Part shown: positions 17,769 through 26,193 of the stretch, piece after piece
Position numbering within the stretch: position 1 is the stretch's first letter
Layout of the letters: each line of letters starts with the position of its first letter
Assembly: GCA_002402825.1 (NCBI GenBank)
Contig: DHGP01000030.1
Span: forward strand, 1 to 57,400
Source: Firmicutes bacterium UBA4795
GTDB taxonomy: Bacteria > Bacillota > Desulfotomaculia > Desulfotomaculales > Nap2-2B
DNA length: 57,400 nt
Direction of reading: 5' to 3'
Notes under the pieces: generated by a model
What the model saw: only the letters and a program-made list of their open reading frames with translations
Databases searched by the model: none
What the model was told of the DNA's origin: nothing
Made by a program: the position numbers and the translations under genes

Positions 17769-18416
17769 TTGTTCCAACTAGAACGACGGCAGCAGTTAAT
17801 AGTTTTAATTATTGCCGCGCTCATTCTTTTTGGCGGAGGGTATAAATACGCCTGCTGGCAAAAAAACAACGCGGCTGAAAGTAAAGTTGCGCTTGAACAA
17901 TTAGAAACAATGCCTGGCGACGAAGAAAAAAAAGAAGAAATAGTAGTTCACGTGACTGGGGCCGTGGAAAAATCCGGAGTTTATCGTTTACCGGCAGGGG
18001 CCCGGGTAAACGATGCCCTTGAAAAAGCAGGACTTAAGGCGGAGGCTGACATAGACAGTTTAAACCTGGCGGCTCCCCTTGTTGACGGACAAAAGATAAT
18101 TGTTCCTTTAAAACAAGAAAATACAGGTGTTGGCAGCCCAGGTACAGGTCCTGGTGGACCATTTTCCACTGGGCCACCAAAAAGTATGGCCGGAGGGGAT
18201 AAACCGACGCCAGGCGGTGGAAGCTTAATAAACATTAATACGGCTGATCAGGCTGCCCTGGATAGTTTACCCGGTATTGGACCAGCCTTGGCGCAGCGGA
18301 TTATTCAGTACCGGGAAAAAAATGGGCCTTATAAAGTGCCTGAGGACATAAAGAACGTATCTGGTATTGGGGAAAAACGGTTTGAAAATCTAAAGGACTT
18401 AATTACCGTTTATTAG
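17769..18416 (+). CDS. comEA: ComEA, DNA-uptake receptor
   Basis: Membrane-anchored double-strand DNA receptor for natural transformation, 215 residues. One N-terminal transmembrane segment (LIVLIIAALILFGGGYKY) is followed by an SLBB-type domain (VVHVTGAVEKSGVYRLPAG, about residues 58-75), a Gly/Pro-rich linker, and a C-terminal helix-hairpin-helix pair (ININTADQAALDSLPGIGPA, then NVSGIGEKRFENLKDLI). The start is TTG at 17769; the nearby GTG is followed by an early stop in its frame. comEC starts 30 nt downstream, as is usual. Confidence 0.93.
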   Translation: MFQLERRQQLIVLIIAALILFGGGYKYACWQKNNAAESKVALEQLETMPGDEEKKEEIVVHVTGAVEKSGVYRLPAGARVNDALEKAGLKAEADIDSLNLAAPLVDGQKIIVPLKQENTGVGSPGTGPGGPFSTGPPKSMAGGDKPTPGGGSLININTADQAALDSLPGIGPALAQRIIQYREKNGPYKVPEDIKNVSGIGEKRFENLKDLITVY

Positions 18417-18446
18417 AAGAATGGGTAAGAATAGGAGAAAAAGCTC

Positions 18447-20942
18447 TTGACTCCCCGTCCGCTGGTTGCTTTAACTTTTGCTTTTGCGCTGGGAATAGTA
18501 CTGGCGGCTAATTTTAATTTTAACCTTAAGCTGACGGTGTTTTTTTTAGGAGCAGGAATATTAATTATTATAGCTTTAGCTGGTTACTTTTTAGCCTGGC
18601 GAGATAATCACCGGGTTATATTTTTGTTGTTTTTAATTTTAGGTTTTATTTACACGCACCTTTCCCTGGCCGAGATTAATCCTGGTTTCCTTACGTACGC
18701 TGGGCACTGGGTAACGATCCAAGGCGTTGTTTCTCAAGAGGCAGACGTAAGAATAGACCGGATATACTATTATTTAGACGCTAGGCAAATAACTTTAGGG
18801 TCGCAAAAACAGAACATAAAAGGTAAAGTGCTGGTAAGGGTTCCGATACCAGCGCCAGTATATGGTTACGGAGATTTGCTTATGGCTCACGGGGTCCTTA
18901 TTCAACCCGAAGAGCCGGGCAACCCCGGCCAGTTTAATTACCGGGCTTATCTGGCCCGGAAAAAAATTAACACGGTTTTAATGGTCAACGACCCCAAAAA
19001 TGTAAAGCAATTAGGAAAAGAAAAGGGTAATCCGTTTATATATGCTGTCCTGACGTTAAAAGAAAAGCTGGTCAAAGTAAACCAACAAACACTTCCTTTA
19101 AACCAGGCTGCTTTAGTAAACGGAATTGTTTTTGGGACCCAGGGACAAATTGAACGTGAAACACGGGACCTTTTTAGCCAGACGGGCATTGTTCACATTT
19201 TAAGCGTTTCCGGGCTCCACGTTGGTCTAGTGGTGGCTGGAATTTTAGCCTTGTTAAAAGCCCTTCGCTTGGCCCCGGTTTACACGGCGCCGGTAACTAC
19301 GGTTATCCTTTTATTTTACGCCCTTCTTTGCGGTTTGGGTCCAGCAGTAACCAGGGCCACTTTTATGGCGCTTCTTTTGCTTTGGGCGTACCATTTAAAC
19401 CGGGCCTATGATTGGCCCACTACCCTGGCTGTTGCTGCTTTTATTAGTATGTTATGGCGTCCTTTAAGCCTGTACGATCTAGGTTTCCAGCTTTCTTTTG
19501 CCGCTACCTGGGGCATTCTTTATTTAGGGCCCTTATTAAATCAATTTTTAAACCGTTTTTCTACCTGGCCAAAAGGATTAAGGGATACTGTTTGGGTCAC
19601 CATAGCTGCCCAACTAGGAACTTTACCTTTAGTGACCTGGTATTACAATTTACTCCAACCCGTATCCTTGTTGGCTAATATTGTGGCTGCCCCTCTTACT
19701 GGTTTAATTTTAGCTTTAGGGATTAGTGCTTCATTCCTGGGTTTAATTTCTCTTCCCCTGGCCGGCCTAATAAATGCCAACACCAGTTTTGTTATTGAGT
19801 TATTTACTGGTTTAACCTCTTTTTTACCTCTTATTCCGGGAGGAATAATTCATGTGGCTACCCCACCCTGGTACTTGGTTTTAGCCTGGTACCCTCTTAT
19901 TTTTGGGGTAGTAAATTTACTAAGCCGCTTCTCGAGGTTCAAGGTTCGAAGTTCGCGGTCCGAAGGCGATCAAAAAGGAAAGGCGATTCCAAAGGTTAAA
20001 AATAAAAGAATAATTTATCTGGCCAGTTTTGTTTTTATTTTCATTATTCTGGGAGTTACTTTAATGTTCACCAAAAATAAAGATCAAGAATTAACCGTGC
20101 ATTTTATTGACGTGGGCCAAGGGGATAGTATTTTAATTCAAACCCCTCAAGGTAAAAATATGTTACTAGATACCGGAGGGTGGCGGGAAGAATTTATTCA
20201 GGGAGAAGGAGCAGGAAACAAGGTGGTTGTACCTTATTTGCGCCGGCTAGGGGTAAGAAAAATTGACGTTTTAGCCTTAACCCACCCCCATGAAGACCAT
20301 GCCGGGGGAGCAAAAGCCGTGCTGGAAAACTTTCCGGTAAAATTAATGGTGGTTTCCCCTATTGGTTTAGAACTTAATAAAGAGCCAACAAAAGAAGTAA
20401 TAAAACAGGTTCCGCCTGAATACCTCCAGCTTTTAAACCAGGCCATCCAGAAAAAAATACCTTTAAAAGTGGCTAAAGCAGGAGCTTTTTTACCTTTAGA
20501 CCCTGCTCTTACGGTAAAAATACTCAATCCACCCTTGCCTTTGCTAAAAGGTACCCGCTCTGATTTAAACAATGCTTCGGTGGTGATTTCTTTAAGCTAC
20601 GGGAAACTAAGGCTATTGTTTACCGGGGACTGTGAAGTGGAGGCTCAAAAATGGCTTTTGGAACATAAAGAGGCTGACCTAAAAGCGCAAGTTTTAAAAG
20701 TTCCTCACCACGGCAGCCGCTACTTTGAAGCTGACTTTTTAAAGGCGGTAAATCCTAAAATAGCCGTAATTTCAGTAGGGGCACGGAATAATTTTGGCCA
20801 GCCGGACCAAAAAACACTTGATCTCTTAGCTCAGCATAAAATCATGATTTATCGTACAGATCTTGATGGAGCCATAATTTTAACTACTGATGGTACCCAT
20901 ATCTGGCTAAAAACAACCCGGCTAAAAAAAGAGGCTGCCTAA
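18447..20942 (+). CDS. comEC: ComEC/Rec2 DNA internalization channel
   Basis: An 831-residue membrane channel for uptake of transforming DNA. An N-terminal segment with DUF4131-like features precedes the competence domain with many membrane helices (ILSVSGLHVGLV is the diagnostic motif). A C-terminal metallo-beta-lactamase-fold domain starts at VHFIDVGQGDSILIQTP and has HPHEDHAGG and KVPHHGSR. The start is TTG with TAGGAG upstream. A repeat-like GTTCGAAGTTCG sequence lies inside the coding region at 19930-19966, in the linker before the C-terminal domain. Confidence 0.93.
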   Translation: MTPRPLVALTFAFALGIVLAANFNFNLKLTVFFLGAGILIIIALAGYFLAWRDNHRVIFLLFLILGFIYTHLSLAEINPGFLTYAGHWVTIQGVVSQEADVRIDRIYYYLDARQITLGSQKQNIKGKVLVRVPIPAPVYGYGDLLMAHGVLIQPEEPGNPGQFNYRAYLARKKINTVLMVNDPKNVKQLGKEKGNPFIYAVLTLKEKLVKVNQQTLPLNQAALVNGIVFGTQGQIERETRDLFSQTGIVHILSVSGLHVGLVVAGILALLKALRLAPVYTAPVTTVILLFYALLCGLGPAVTRATFMALLLLWAYHLNRAYDWPTTLAVAAFISMLWRPLSLYDLGFQLSFAATWGILYLGPLLNQFLNRFSTWPKGLRDTVWVTIAAQLGTLPLVTWYYNLLQPVSLLANIVAAPLTGLILALGISASFLGLISLPLAGLINANTSFVIELFTGLTSFLPLIPGGIIHVATPPWYLVLAWYPLIFGVVNLLSRFSRFKVRSSRSEGDQKGKAIPKVKNKRIIYLASFVFIFIILGVTLMFTKNKDQELTVHFIDVGQGDSILIQTPQGKNMLLDTGGWREEFIQGEGAGNKVVVPYLRRLGVRKIDVLALTHPHEDHAGGAKAVLENFPVKLMVVSPIGLELNKEPTKEVIKQVPPEYLQLLNQAIQKKIPLKVAKAGAFLPLDPALTVKILNPPLPLLKGTRSDLNNASVVISLSYGKLRLLFTGDCEVEAQKWLLEHKEADLKAQVLKVPHHGSRYFEADFLKAVNPKIAVISVGARNNFGQPDQKTLDLLAQHKIMIYRTDLDGAIILTTDGTHIWLKTTRLKKEAA
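19930..19966. repeat. GTTCGAGG-type repeat inside comEC
   Basis: Sequence TCTCGAGGTTCAAGGTTCGA followed by AGTTCGCGG matches the intergenic repeat at 20944-20979 for its first 20 bases. It encodes part of a basic Arg/Ser-rich linker and does not break the frame. Confidence 0.7.
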
Positions 20943-20943
20943 T

Positions 20944-20979
20944 TCTCGAGGTTCAAGGTTCGAGGTTCGAAGTTCGAAG
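20944..20979. repeat. GTTCGAGG-type intergenic repeat
   Basis: Tandem GGTTCAAGGTTCGAGGTTCG units followed by AAGTTCGAAG, beginning two bases after the comEC stop. It shares TCTCGAGGTTCAAGGTTCGA with the copy within comEC. Confidence 0.7.
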
Positions 20980-21154
20980 AAGGTGATTATGCACATCTGA
21001 ATGCAGCTTATATATTTCTTTGCTTCGCCGATTTTTACATGTATGACGCTGCCTGAAGTCAGCAGTCAGACGACCAAAAAGGAACATCCAGAGCAGGATT
21101 TAATAAAATATTGGCGAATAACATAAGCAAAAGGAGTAAAAGGAGGAGAGGTTT

Positions 21155-22099
21155 TTGTCTTCCATGGTAGCTTTAGAAAAAAATTTATACCAGATAGATG
21201 TTTATGACATGCACCTGCCGGAAAGAACCAACGTTTATCTAATTAAAGAAGAAAACAAAATAGCTCTTATTGAAACAGGCCCTACTCCAGGGATTAAACA
21301 TATTTTAGCGGCTATAGAAAAACTTAATCTTTCTCCTGCCCAGGTAGACTTTGTTATTGTTACCCATATCCACCTTGACCACGCTGGAGGGGCGGGGACA
21401 TTGCTTGCCAATCTACCGCGGGCAAAAGTTATGGTGCACCCGCGAGGAGCTAGGCACTTGACTGAACCCAGCAGGTTAATTGCCGGGGTAAAAGCTATTT
21501 ATGGGGATAAATTTAATTCTTTTTTTGAGGAAATAGTTCCCATAGACCAGGAACGTATTTACACCCCCGTAAATGGAGAACAATTAGCCCTTGGCCCAAA
21601 TCACCGGCTTACTTTTTATCATACGTTAGGACATGCCAGCCACCACATGGTAATTTACGATGATTTAAGAAAAGGTCTTTTTAGTGGCGATGCTTTAGGC
21701 GTCCGATACAATTATTTAAGTAAAGCGATCGGGTTTGATTATATTCTTCCCTCTATGCCCCCGCCTGAATTTAAACCAGAGGGCTTAAAAACAACCATAG
21801 AGCAAATTAATAGTCTACCGGTGGAGCACGTTTTTTTTACTCATTACGGCCAGGCGAATAATCTCGTCCCTATTCTAAACCGCAACTTACGGCTGGTGGA
21901 AAAATTCTTAGCTATGGGTCAGGAAGTATTCCATAAGGGGGGGACGGCAGAACACATTAAGGAAAAAATAACCGCCTACGTTAAAGATGAATTAGCCGGA
22001 TACGGAATAAAAAATTGCCAATTGCCGGTTTTTCAGCAGGTACTTTTTGATTTGGACTTTAACGCTCAAGGCATTTTTCATTATTTAGTAAAGCGTTAA
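21155..22099 (+). CDS. metallo-beta-lactamase-fold hydrolase
   Basis: A 314-residue metal-dependent hydrolase with the HxHxDH motif in VTHIHLDHAGGAG (about residues 71-83), later TLGHASHHMV and LFSGDALGVRY supplying metal ligands, and FFTHYGQ near residue 230. The C-terminal helical tail (about 240-314) resembles other glyoxalase II-like MBL proteins. TTG at 21155 is preferred because AGGAGG lies about 8 nt upstream, while the in-frame ATG at 21164 is too far. The substrate is unknown. The stop codon is embedded in a palindromic repeat. Confidence 0.87.
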   Translation: MSSMVALEKNLYQIDVYDMHLPERTNVYLIKEENKIALIETGPTPGIKHILAAIEKLNLSPAQVDFVIVTHIHLDHAGGAGTLLANLPRAKVMVHPRGARHLTEPSRLIAGVKAIYGDKFNSFFEEIVPIDQERIYTPVNGEQLALGPNHRLTFYHTLGHASHHMVIYDDLRKGLFSGDALGVRYNYLSKAIGFDYILPSMPPPEFKPEGLKTTIEQINSLPVEHVFFTHYGQANNLVPILNRNLRLVEKFLAMGQEVFHKGGTAEHIKEKITAYVKDELAGYGIKNCQLPVFQQVLFDLDFNAQGIFHYLVKR

Positions 22100-22108
22100 A
22101 TTTAACGC
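22093..22108. repeat. palindromic repeat, copy 5 (overlaps a stop codon)
   Basis: GCGTTAAATTTAACGC, perfect 16-bp palindrome, extended by GTAAA on the left and CTCTAC on the right. It contributes the TAA stop (22097-22099) of the metallo-hydrolase gene. Confidence 0.8.
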
Positions 22109-22183
22109 CTCTACAATAAGAAATAAATTCCGGGATAAGCCTGGAAATAGTTTATTTACGCTGGAAGAGAGGGCGCTTGAATA

Positions 22184-23227
22184 ATGCAATATTACCGCGA
22201 TCTCATGAACGACTTGCGCTTAAAAAATATCGCCCCGGTTTATCTTTTTTTTGGTGAAGAAGCTTATTTAAGGGAACGGGCCGTTCAAGAATTTCGTAAA
22301 AGTCTTGTGCCCCCTGAAATAGCAGCTTTTAACGTTGATGTTTTAGACGGCGAAGAAGTAAACGAGGATGGGATTATATCTTGTGCCCATACTCCTCCCG
22401 TTATGGTTGAACGTCGTTTGGTCATCGTCCAGCATACACGTTTTTTTTCTGCTTTGGCCAAAATAAACGCTGCCGAAAAAGATAAAGATAACGAAGTTGA
22501 AAACAAAAAGAATGTACTTTTAAATTATTTGCAAAAACCATTACCCTCTACCTGTTTAATTTTTAACACCGACCAAAGTGTAGACCAAAGGCGAAATTTA
22601 TTTAAAGCCGTTAAAAAAAATGGCCGGGCTATAGAATTTACCTCTTTGAAGCGCCAGGATTTACATAAATGGCTGACTAGAGAAGCCCAAAGGGCAGGTA
22701 AGAAAATTGCTCCTACCATCGTAGAAGTGCTTTTAAACAGGGTAGGTCAAAACATGTTTCTTTTGAAAAATGAGATGCAAAAACTGGTTTCTTTTACCGG
22801 GGACAAAAAAGTAATTGAAGAAAGTGATGTTCGAATATTAACGGTGCCTTTAATTGAGGAAAATATATTTCAGGTGGTTGATGCTTTTGGCCAACGCCTT
22901 ATTTCGCAGGCGCTTAAGGGAATTAAGGACCTCCTGGCCAACCGTCAGCCACCCCCGGTTATTTTGGCCATGCTGGTCCGGCAATTTCGCTTAATTTTAC
23001 AAGCCAGGCAGCTAACATCCTCCGGATGTTCCCAAGCTGAATTAACTAAACAATTAAATATCCATCCTTACGCTGCCCGCAAAATAATCGCTCAAAGTAA
23101 AATTTTTAACGAACAACAAATAATTGCCATCCTGGAAAGGCTACTTGAAATAGACCTGGGCACTAAAACAGGAAAACTGGACTTTTACCCCGCCATAGAA
23201 ACACTCTTGTTAGAATTTCATAAATAA
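22184..23227 (+). CDS. holA: DNA polymerase III subunit delta
   Basis: Clamp-loader delta subunit, 347 residues. The N-terminus APVYLFFGEEAYLRERAV is diagnostic, followed by TCLIFNTD and the domain III region (IFQVVDAFGQRLISQALKGI, then LVRQFRLILQARQL). It sits tail-to-tail with rpsT, and the comEA-comEC-holA-rpsT block is conserved in Firmicutes, which supports the assignment. Here the metallo-hydrolase gene is inserted between comEC and holA. Confidence 0.93.
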   Translation: MQYYRDLMNDLRLKNIAPVYLFFGEEAYLRERAVQEFRKSLVPPEIAAFNVDVLDGEEVNEDGIISCAHTPPVMVERRLVIVQHTRFFSALAKINAAEKDKDNEVENKKNVLLNYLQKPLPSTCLIFNTDQSVDQRRNLFKAVKKNGRAIEFTSLKRQDLHKWLTREAQRAGKKIAPTIVEVLLNRVGQNMFLLKNEMQKLVSFTGDKKVIEESDVRILTVPLIEENIFQVVDAFGQRLISQALKGIKDLLANRQPPPVILAMLVRQFRLILQARQLTSSGCSQAELTKQLNIHPYAARKIIAQSKIFNEQQIIAILERLLEIDLGTKTGKLDFYPAIETLLLEFHK

Positions 23228-23300
23228 GCTAACAATATTGAAAACATAAACATGATAGGATATAGTAAAGTCCATGCGTTGATAAAATTTCTTATCTTTA

Positions 23301-23576
23301 TTATATGGCCTGTTTTATTTGTTGATTGTATTTTTTGGTAAGACGCGATTTTTTTCGCGCGGCGGTATTTTTATGTAGAATACCTTTGGTTACAGCTTTA
23401 TCTATAGCCCGCAGGGCATTACGTAAATTTTGCTCTATCACTTGCCGATCATTTTCAGCTAAACTTCTTTCCAGTTTGCGAATGGCCGTACGCAGGGCGG
23501 ACTTTAAGCTGACATTGCGCAAAGTACGTTTATGAATAATTCTAACCCTTTTGATTGCCGACTTAATCTTAGGCAC
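23301..23576 (-). CDS. rpsT: 30S ribosomal protein S20
   Basis: A 91-residue basic helical protein: PKIKSAIKRVRIIHKRTLRN at the N-terminus and GILHKNTAARKKSRLTKKYN at the C-terminus, typical of S20. The start is GTG at 23574-23576 with AAGGGGGTG about 6 nt upstream. A longer frame to 23624 adds 16 residues not seen in the family. Convergent with holA, with 73 nt between stops. Confidence 0.95.
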   Translation of the reverse strand: MPKIKSAIKRVRIIHKRTLRNVSLKSALRTAIRKLERSLAENDRQVIEQNLRNALRAIDKAVTKGILHKNTAARKKSRLTKKYNQQIKQAI

Positions 23577-23624
23577 ATTTTTCACCCCCTTAATTCGTGA
23601 AAATGACAAGATTGATTTTAACAT

Positions 23625-23888
23625 GAGTTTTCAAAATACACAAGAAAAATATTAGATGGTCAGATCCTACCAGGAAAACCAGGCAAGTATCTTTGCTGCC
23701 AGCAAATTATGCTCCATCTGCCTCAATAATAAAAAGGGGGTACTTCTCTTTTTCTTGTTTTATCTAAAGCCGTAGGCTCATTCCACCTTGATAGGTGTTA
23801 TCCGGTAGCTATTATTTCCTGCCGAATGGATTCGTGACAAATAGCTACTCCTAATAAATAAGGAATTTTCTTTCCTTTATTCTACAGC
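23625..23888. other. gap with long-spaced inverted repeat, no gene
   Basis: No coding region is supported. A 9-bp inverted repeat GTAGCTATT (23805-23813) / AATAGCTAC (23840-23848) brackets 26 nt. A second imperfect repeat follows (AATAAGGAA ... TTCCTTTATT, about 23856-23880), just before the TTG of the ATPase gene. They could be regulatory structures or debris at the left edge of the accessory region. Confidence 0.4.
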
Positions 23889-25127
23889 TTGCTGCCGACC
23901 TTCTGGGAGCTAAGGAGAGCAGCATGGCTCCAGAGGAAAAAGACTTTCTCTACGCCTGGCCGGGAAGCACTCATCGAGCAGGTGCAACATAACCTGGATG
24001 CTGTTGAGAGTGGAGAAAACCACAGCCTGGTTTTAAAGGGAGACTACGGGGAAGGAAAAACCCACTTTCTCAATATTGTTTTTAACTATGCCCAGCAAAA
24101 AAACTTTGCGGTAAGCTTTGTGGTTTTAAGTAAAGAGACTCCTTTTAACCGGTTGGATAGGGTTTACCCTAAAGTTGTTGCCGGAACTTATCTTCCTGGT
24201 GAACAGGAACCCGGGTTTGAAATGATCTTGCGGGATATCCGTCCCGGCAGTGATACCGCTGAAAAATTATTGGACTTTGCCAGGAATGAACTACATCCCA
24301 AGATTTTCTACGTGCTTCAAAATTATCTTATGGCAGGTGACACCTACCAGCAGTATCTGCTTTACGGTGACCTGGCAGGTAACTGGTTACCCATTAGCCA
24401 GTTAAAGTCATTAAACAAGCTTAATTTTGGGCGTTCGGCCAGGATTGAGCGCTTTCGGCTTAAAGAGAATAGCTGGGATTACTTTCGCTTTTTGGCTTAT
24501 TTGTTTAAAATGCGGGGCCTGGCAGGCTGGGTCATCCTGTTTGATGAATTTGAGTTGGTTGGTACGCTAGGGCTTATAACCCGTTCCGAGGCTTACGCTA
24601 ACCTGGCAAGGTTTCTTTTTCCGGAAGATGGAAAGAAGCTGACTTCTACCGGTGCCGTTTTCAGCATCGCCTCTCGCTTTTGGCTGGATATCCTGTTAGG
24701 AGAACGACGCCAGGATATCGAAGAGGTTCCCAATAAGCTTTTCTTAAAGGGAGAGCGGCAAAAAGCTGAGCTGGTCAGAAGGGCGTTAAATGCCCTGTTG
24801 CAAAATACGGTTACTTTAGAGACATTGCCCGGCCGGGAAGTATACCGGATGCTGGCGGCCGTAAAAGACCTGCATAGTAAGGCCTATGGCTGGGAGCCGG
24901 ACATCGACCTGGAAAAAATATGGGAGGCAACCAAACATGATCGCCTGCGTACAAAGATCCGTTATATGTTGGAGTATCTAGACCTCAAGTACCTTTATCG
25001 GGAAGAACCAGTAGTGACAACTGGCGATTTAGAAGAAACATCTCTTGAGGAAGCCCCCGTTGGTGAAAATGAAGACCTGCCGGATGATAAAGAAAATCTA
25101 AAAACACTTTTTGATAATTCTTTTTGA
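23889..25127 (+). CDS. BrxC/BrxD-type (DUF2791) P-loop ATPase
   Basis: A 412-residue ATPase of the DUF2791 family, which includes BrxD of BREX phage-defence systems. Walker A is GDYGEGKTHF (residues 51-60), followed by VSFVVLSKETPFNRLDRVYP, the usual family continuation, and Walker B-like WVILFDEFELVG around residue 220. The C-terminus is acidic. The TTG start has no clear ribosome site and the N-terminus looks eroded, so the true start may be lost. No BREX genes (brxL, pglZ, methylase) are visible and the genes downstream are broken. Confidence 0.8.
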   Translation: MLPTFWELRRAAWLQRKKTFSTPGREALIEQVQHNLDAVESGENHSLVLKGDYGEGKTHFLNIVFNYAQQKNFAVSFVVLSKETPFNRLDRVYPKVVAGTYLPGEQEPGFEMILRDIRPGSDTAEKLLDFARNELHPKIFYVLQNYLMAGDTYQQYLLYGDLAGNWLPISQLKSLNKLNFGRSARIERFRLKENSWDYFRFLAYLFKMRGLAGWVILFDEFELVGTLGLITRSEAYANLARFLFPEDGKKLTSTGAVFSIASRFWLDILLGERRQDIEEVPNKLFLKGERQKAELVRRALNALLQNTVTLETLPGREVYRMLAAVKDLHSKAYGWEPDIDLEKIWEATKHDRLRTKIRYMLEYLDLKYLYREEPVVTTGDLEETSLEEAPVGENEDLPDDKENLKTLFDNSF

Positions 25128-25132
25128 AGCAG

Positions 25133-25396
25133 GGCCACAAGCTTGCAATCTTGTCCTTTATATGTTACATGTTAAGGGCTGTGATAGCCGCCAAACTTAA
25201 TTTAATTGACGATGACGAACGACGTAAGGTTTTTTACCGAGAATTGGATGCCTATATCTTTTTTCGCATAAGGTTTAGATCGAACCCGATCCTGAAATTG
25301 ACAACAATTTGCGGGTAAACAATCCCGAACATGTCATGCAGTTCTTCAAATCCAGGGGTTTGGGGCCGGAGTGGTTAGTGAGTATTGAGGTATAGG
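25133..25396 (+). pseudogene. unrecognised frameshifted gene
   Basis: Two reading frames carry protein-like sequence that appears to belong together. The first includes KLAILSFICYMLRAVIAAKL and DDDERRKVFYRELDAY. After a frame change near 25275 comes IEPDPEIDNNLRVNNPEHVM and FFKSRGLGPEWLVSIEV-stop. It begins only a few nt after the BrxD-like ATPase and could be the remnant of its partner gene. I do not recognise the family. Confidence 0.4.
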
Positions 25397-25573
25397 TATA
25401 GTAATTGCAGCAGGATTCAACAAAGAAACCATTAATTATAGCCTGTGCGAAAATCAGGGTATGAACATTTTCTTGAATATACTACTTTTTTCTTATAACT
25501 TTTTAATTTGGTTGAGAGCTTTTCTACGTCAAGCAGGTCAAATAAAGATGCCCACAAGAAATATTTCATATTA

Positions 25574-25610
25574 CAAACACCCTGACAGTATATGTCAGGG
25601 TGTTTGTTTT
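25574..25610. terminator. strong intrinsic terminator
   Basis: A 14-bp perfect stem, CAAACACCCTGACA / TGTCAGGGTGTTTG, with a 5-nt loop, followed by TTTTAT on the plus strand. It lies after the broken gene region. Confidence 0.85.
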
Positions 25611-25647
25611 ATAATTAAAAAAATCCAAGCATGAAGGTGAGGTAGTC

Positions 25648-25909
25648 ATGAAAATTACTGCAATGGTAATTGGTATTTTGGGTGGGTTGTTTGGCTTGGT
25701 AGGAGTGTATTTGCGTTATTCGTTGGTGGTGCAGGAGGAGTTTTGGGGTAGAAAGAGCCACCACGGTAACCGGCCTGGGTTTTGCTGTTATTCCTTTGGC
25801 GATAGTAGGAATCGTCGGCGGCGCGCTGGCTTTTTCAAAACCTAGGCTGGCCGGTATTCTCATGTTGATCAGTGCGAGCACTATAAAGACTTTCATAAAA
25901 TGCTTGTGA
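25648..25909 (+). pseudogene. small membrane protein, frameshifted
   Basis: The first frame encodes MKITAMVIGILGGLFGLVGV and an additional 13 or so residues. A frame change near 25745 is needed to reach VERATTVTGLGFAVIPLAIV and GIVGGALAFSKPRLAGILML before a stop at 25907-25909. Joined, the product would have about three to four membrane helices and resembles the DUF4064-like small membrane proteins of Firmicutes. A single indel around the GGAGGAGTTTTGGGGTA stretch explains the break. Confidence 0.55.
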
Positions 25910-26103
25910 TGATGACTCAATTTAAAATTTCTCTTGATTTAGTGATAGGGGCGTCAGAAGAGTACAGGGCTGGGAATTATATGGCTTCCCTGGCCATTAT
26001 CAAAGAAGCAGGCAATATTATCAAAGAAGCAGGCAATATTATCAAAGAAGCAGGCAATATTATCAAAGAAGCAGGCAATATTCTTTCGGAGAAAAAAACT
26101 TAA
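25900..26103 (+). CDS. hypothetical protein with IIKEAGN heptad repeats
   Basis: A 67-codon frame whose second half consists of four copies of the heptad IIKEAGN encoded by a 21-nt tandem repeat. The non-repeated part (FKISLDLVIGASEEYRAGNY) looks like the start of a helical protein. No ribosome site is obvious and it overlaps the end of the frameshifted membrane gene. It may be a short helical peptide or part of gene debris; translation is unproven. Confidence 0.3.
   Translation: MLVMMTQFKISLDLVIGASEEYRAGNYMASLAIIKEAGNIIKEAGNIIKEAGNIIKEAGNILSEKKT
25996..26079 (+). repeat. four tandem copies of a 21-nt unit
   Basis: Unit ATTATCAAAGAAGCAGGCAA+T repeats four times without mismatch at 25996, 26017, 26038 and 26059. 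The unit is a multiple of three and keeps the frame open. There are no spacers, so it is not a CRISPR array. Confidence 0.9.
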
Positions 26104-26193
26104 AGGGCTACAACTACCGCAAGTATGTTGGTACTACCCAGGCAAATAAAATAACAAAGTTTTTTGTTAGTTAAAAGCAGGAATTCTTAGATT

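Noticed and set aside
25996..26079. Tandem repeats as a CRISPR array
   Set aside because: Units are 21 nt, directly adjacent, identical and without spacers; they keep one reading frame.
26104..26190. Fic-like C-terminal fragment (GYNYRKYVGTTQANKITKFF)
   Set aside because: Only about 20 residues resemble the end of Fic proteins; too short to support.
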